Below, piece by piece: positions 5,891 to 6,147 of a stretch of DNA of 6,147 bases. The position numbers and the translations under genes are program-made. Source of the DNA: Chitinivibrionales bacterium (GTDB taxonomy: Bacteria; Fibrobacterota; Chitinivibrionia; Chitinivibrionales; WJKA01); assembly GCA_014729375.1 (NCBI GenBank), contig WJKA01000190.1:1-6147 (forward strand). Reading direction: 5' to 3'. Each line of letters opens with the position of its first letter. Within the stretch, counting starts at the first letter, position 1. The notes beneath the pieces were generated by a model that saw nothing but the letters and a program-made list of their open reading frames with translations, was not told the origin of the DNA and ran no database searches.

Positions 5891-6147
5891 ATGAAACCGG
5901 AATTGGAAAACCTCATTAAATTGCAAGAGGTCGACTTGCGAATTCACGAACTGGAGCTTTCTAAAGTAGAACTACCCGAGGCGGTGGCTAAATTGGAGCG
6001 CGAGATTGAAGAAGCGAGCCGGGAAGCAGAAAAAACAACAACCCGCCTCGAGCAGGTCGAAAAGGACAAAACAGACTCCGACAGCAAAATTGTTGAAGAA
6101 AAAGCGGCTCTTGACAAGAGCCAGGAACGGCTCAATGCTATTACAAC
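5891..6147 (+). CDS. Coiled-coil N-terminus of a probable C4-type zinc-ribbon (COG1579-like) protein, cut by window edge
   Basis: From ATG at 5891 there are 85 open codons reaching the right edge. The start MKPELENLIKLQEVDLRIHE is the typical opening of the bacterial zinc-ribbon/coiled-coil family (CT398-like, PF02591). In that family a long antiparallel helical hairpin is followed by a C-terminal four-cysteine ribbon; the ribbon would lie beyond this window. Residues from about 5 to 85 are rich in Glu, Lys and Leu in a heptad-like pattern, as expected. Shine-Dalgarno-like AGGAG (5873-5877) and GGGAG (5879-5883, seven bases before the ATG) support the start. It has its own transcription unit after the terminator at 5800. 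TACAAT occurs at 5816-5821 and 5840-5845 as possible -10 elements, but neither has a good -35. The family is linked to nucleic-acid or ribosome-related roles without a settled function. Any other Glu/Lys-rich coiled coil is the alternative. Confidence 0.7.
   Translation, partial: MKPELENLIKLQEVDLRIHELELSKVELPEAVAKLEREIEEASREAEKTTTRLEQVEKDKTDSDSKIVEEKAALDKSQERLNAIT

Noticed and set aside
1..6147. CRISPR array, insertion sequence, integrase, phage or toxin-antitoxin module
   Set aside because: No spaced direct repeats, terminal inverted repeats, transposase or integrase motifs were seen. The tRNA has no visible downstream duplicate of its 3' end that would mark an attachment site.

Overview
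The window looks like part of a Gram-negative (diderm) bacterial chromosome of moderate G+C. The strongest pointer is a heptose-7-phosphate kinase of the HldE/RfaE1 type, which belongs to ADP-heptose synthesis for lipopolysaccharide inner core. Bacterial promoters, a rho-independent terminator and a bacterial tRNA agree with this. The phylum cannot be fixed from the sequence. A deacetylase with an N-terminal B-box-like zinc-binding segment and a 'TFDGG' active-site motif suggests a deltaproteobacterial, Fibrobacterota-like or PVC-like lineage, but that is inference only.

Layout. (1) Positions 1-425, minus strand: the N-terminal 141 codons of an ABC-2-type exporter ATPase, cut by the window edge inside its signature motif. 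(2) Positions 426-540: a divergent intergenic region, with a good extended -10 promoter facing right and a consensus -10 hexamer facing left. (3) Positions 541-5519, plus strand: four closely packed genes, probably one operon. They encode a polytopic GT-C-like membrane glycosyltransferase (tentative), a membrane-anchored polysaccharide deacetylase, a site-2-protease-like M50 metalloprotease and a stand-alone HldA kinase. Intergenic gaps are 26, 9 and 3 bases. (4) Positions 5602-5675: a tRNA with a CAU anticodon, best read as tRNA-Ile2 (lysidine-modified). It is followed by a bulged hairpin and a strong intrinsic terminator ending at 5800. (5) From 5891 to the right edge: the coiled-coil N-terminus of a probable C4-type zinc-ribbon (COG1579-like) protein.

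How it fits together. Three of the four operon genes point to the cell envelope: a lipid-linked sugar transferase candidate, an extracytoplasmic carbohydrate N-deacetylase, and the kinase step of ADP-heptose synthesis. The intramembrane protease may be a passenger or may act in envelope regulation; nothing in the sequence decides this. I found no CRISPR array, insertion sequence, phage gene or attachment site. I see no wholly new system. The most interesting points are the apparently leaderless start of the first operon gene, the zinc-finger/transmembrane/coiled-coil/NodB architecture of the deacetylase, and the cysteine-bearing C-terminal domain of the membrane protein.
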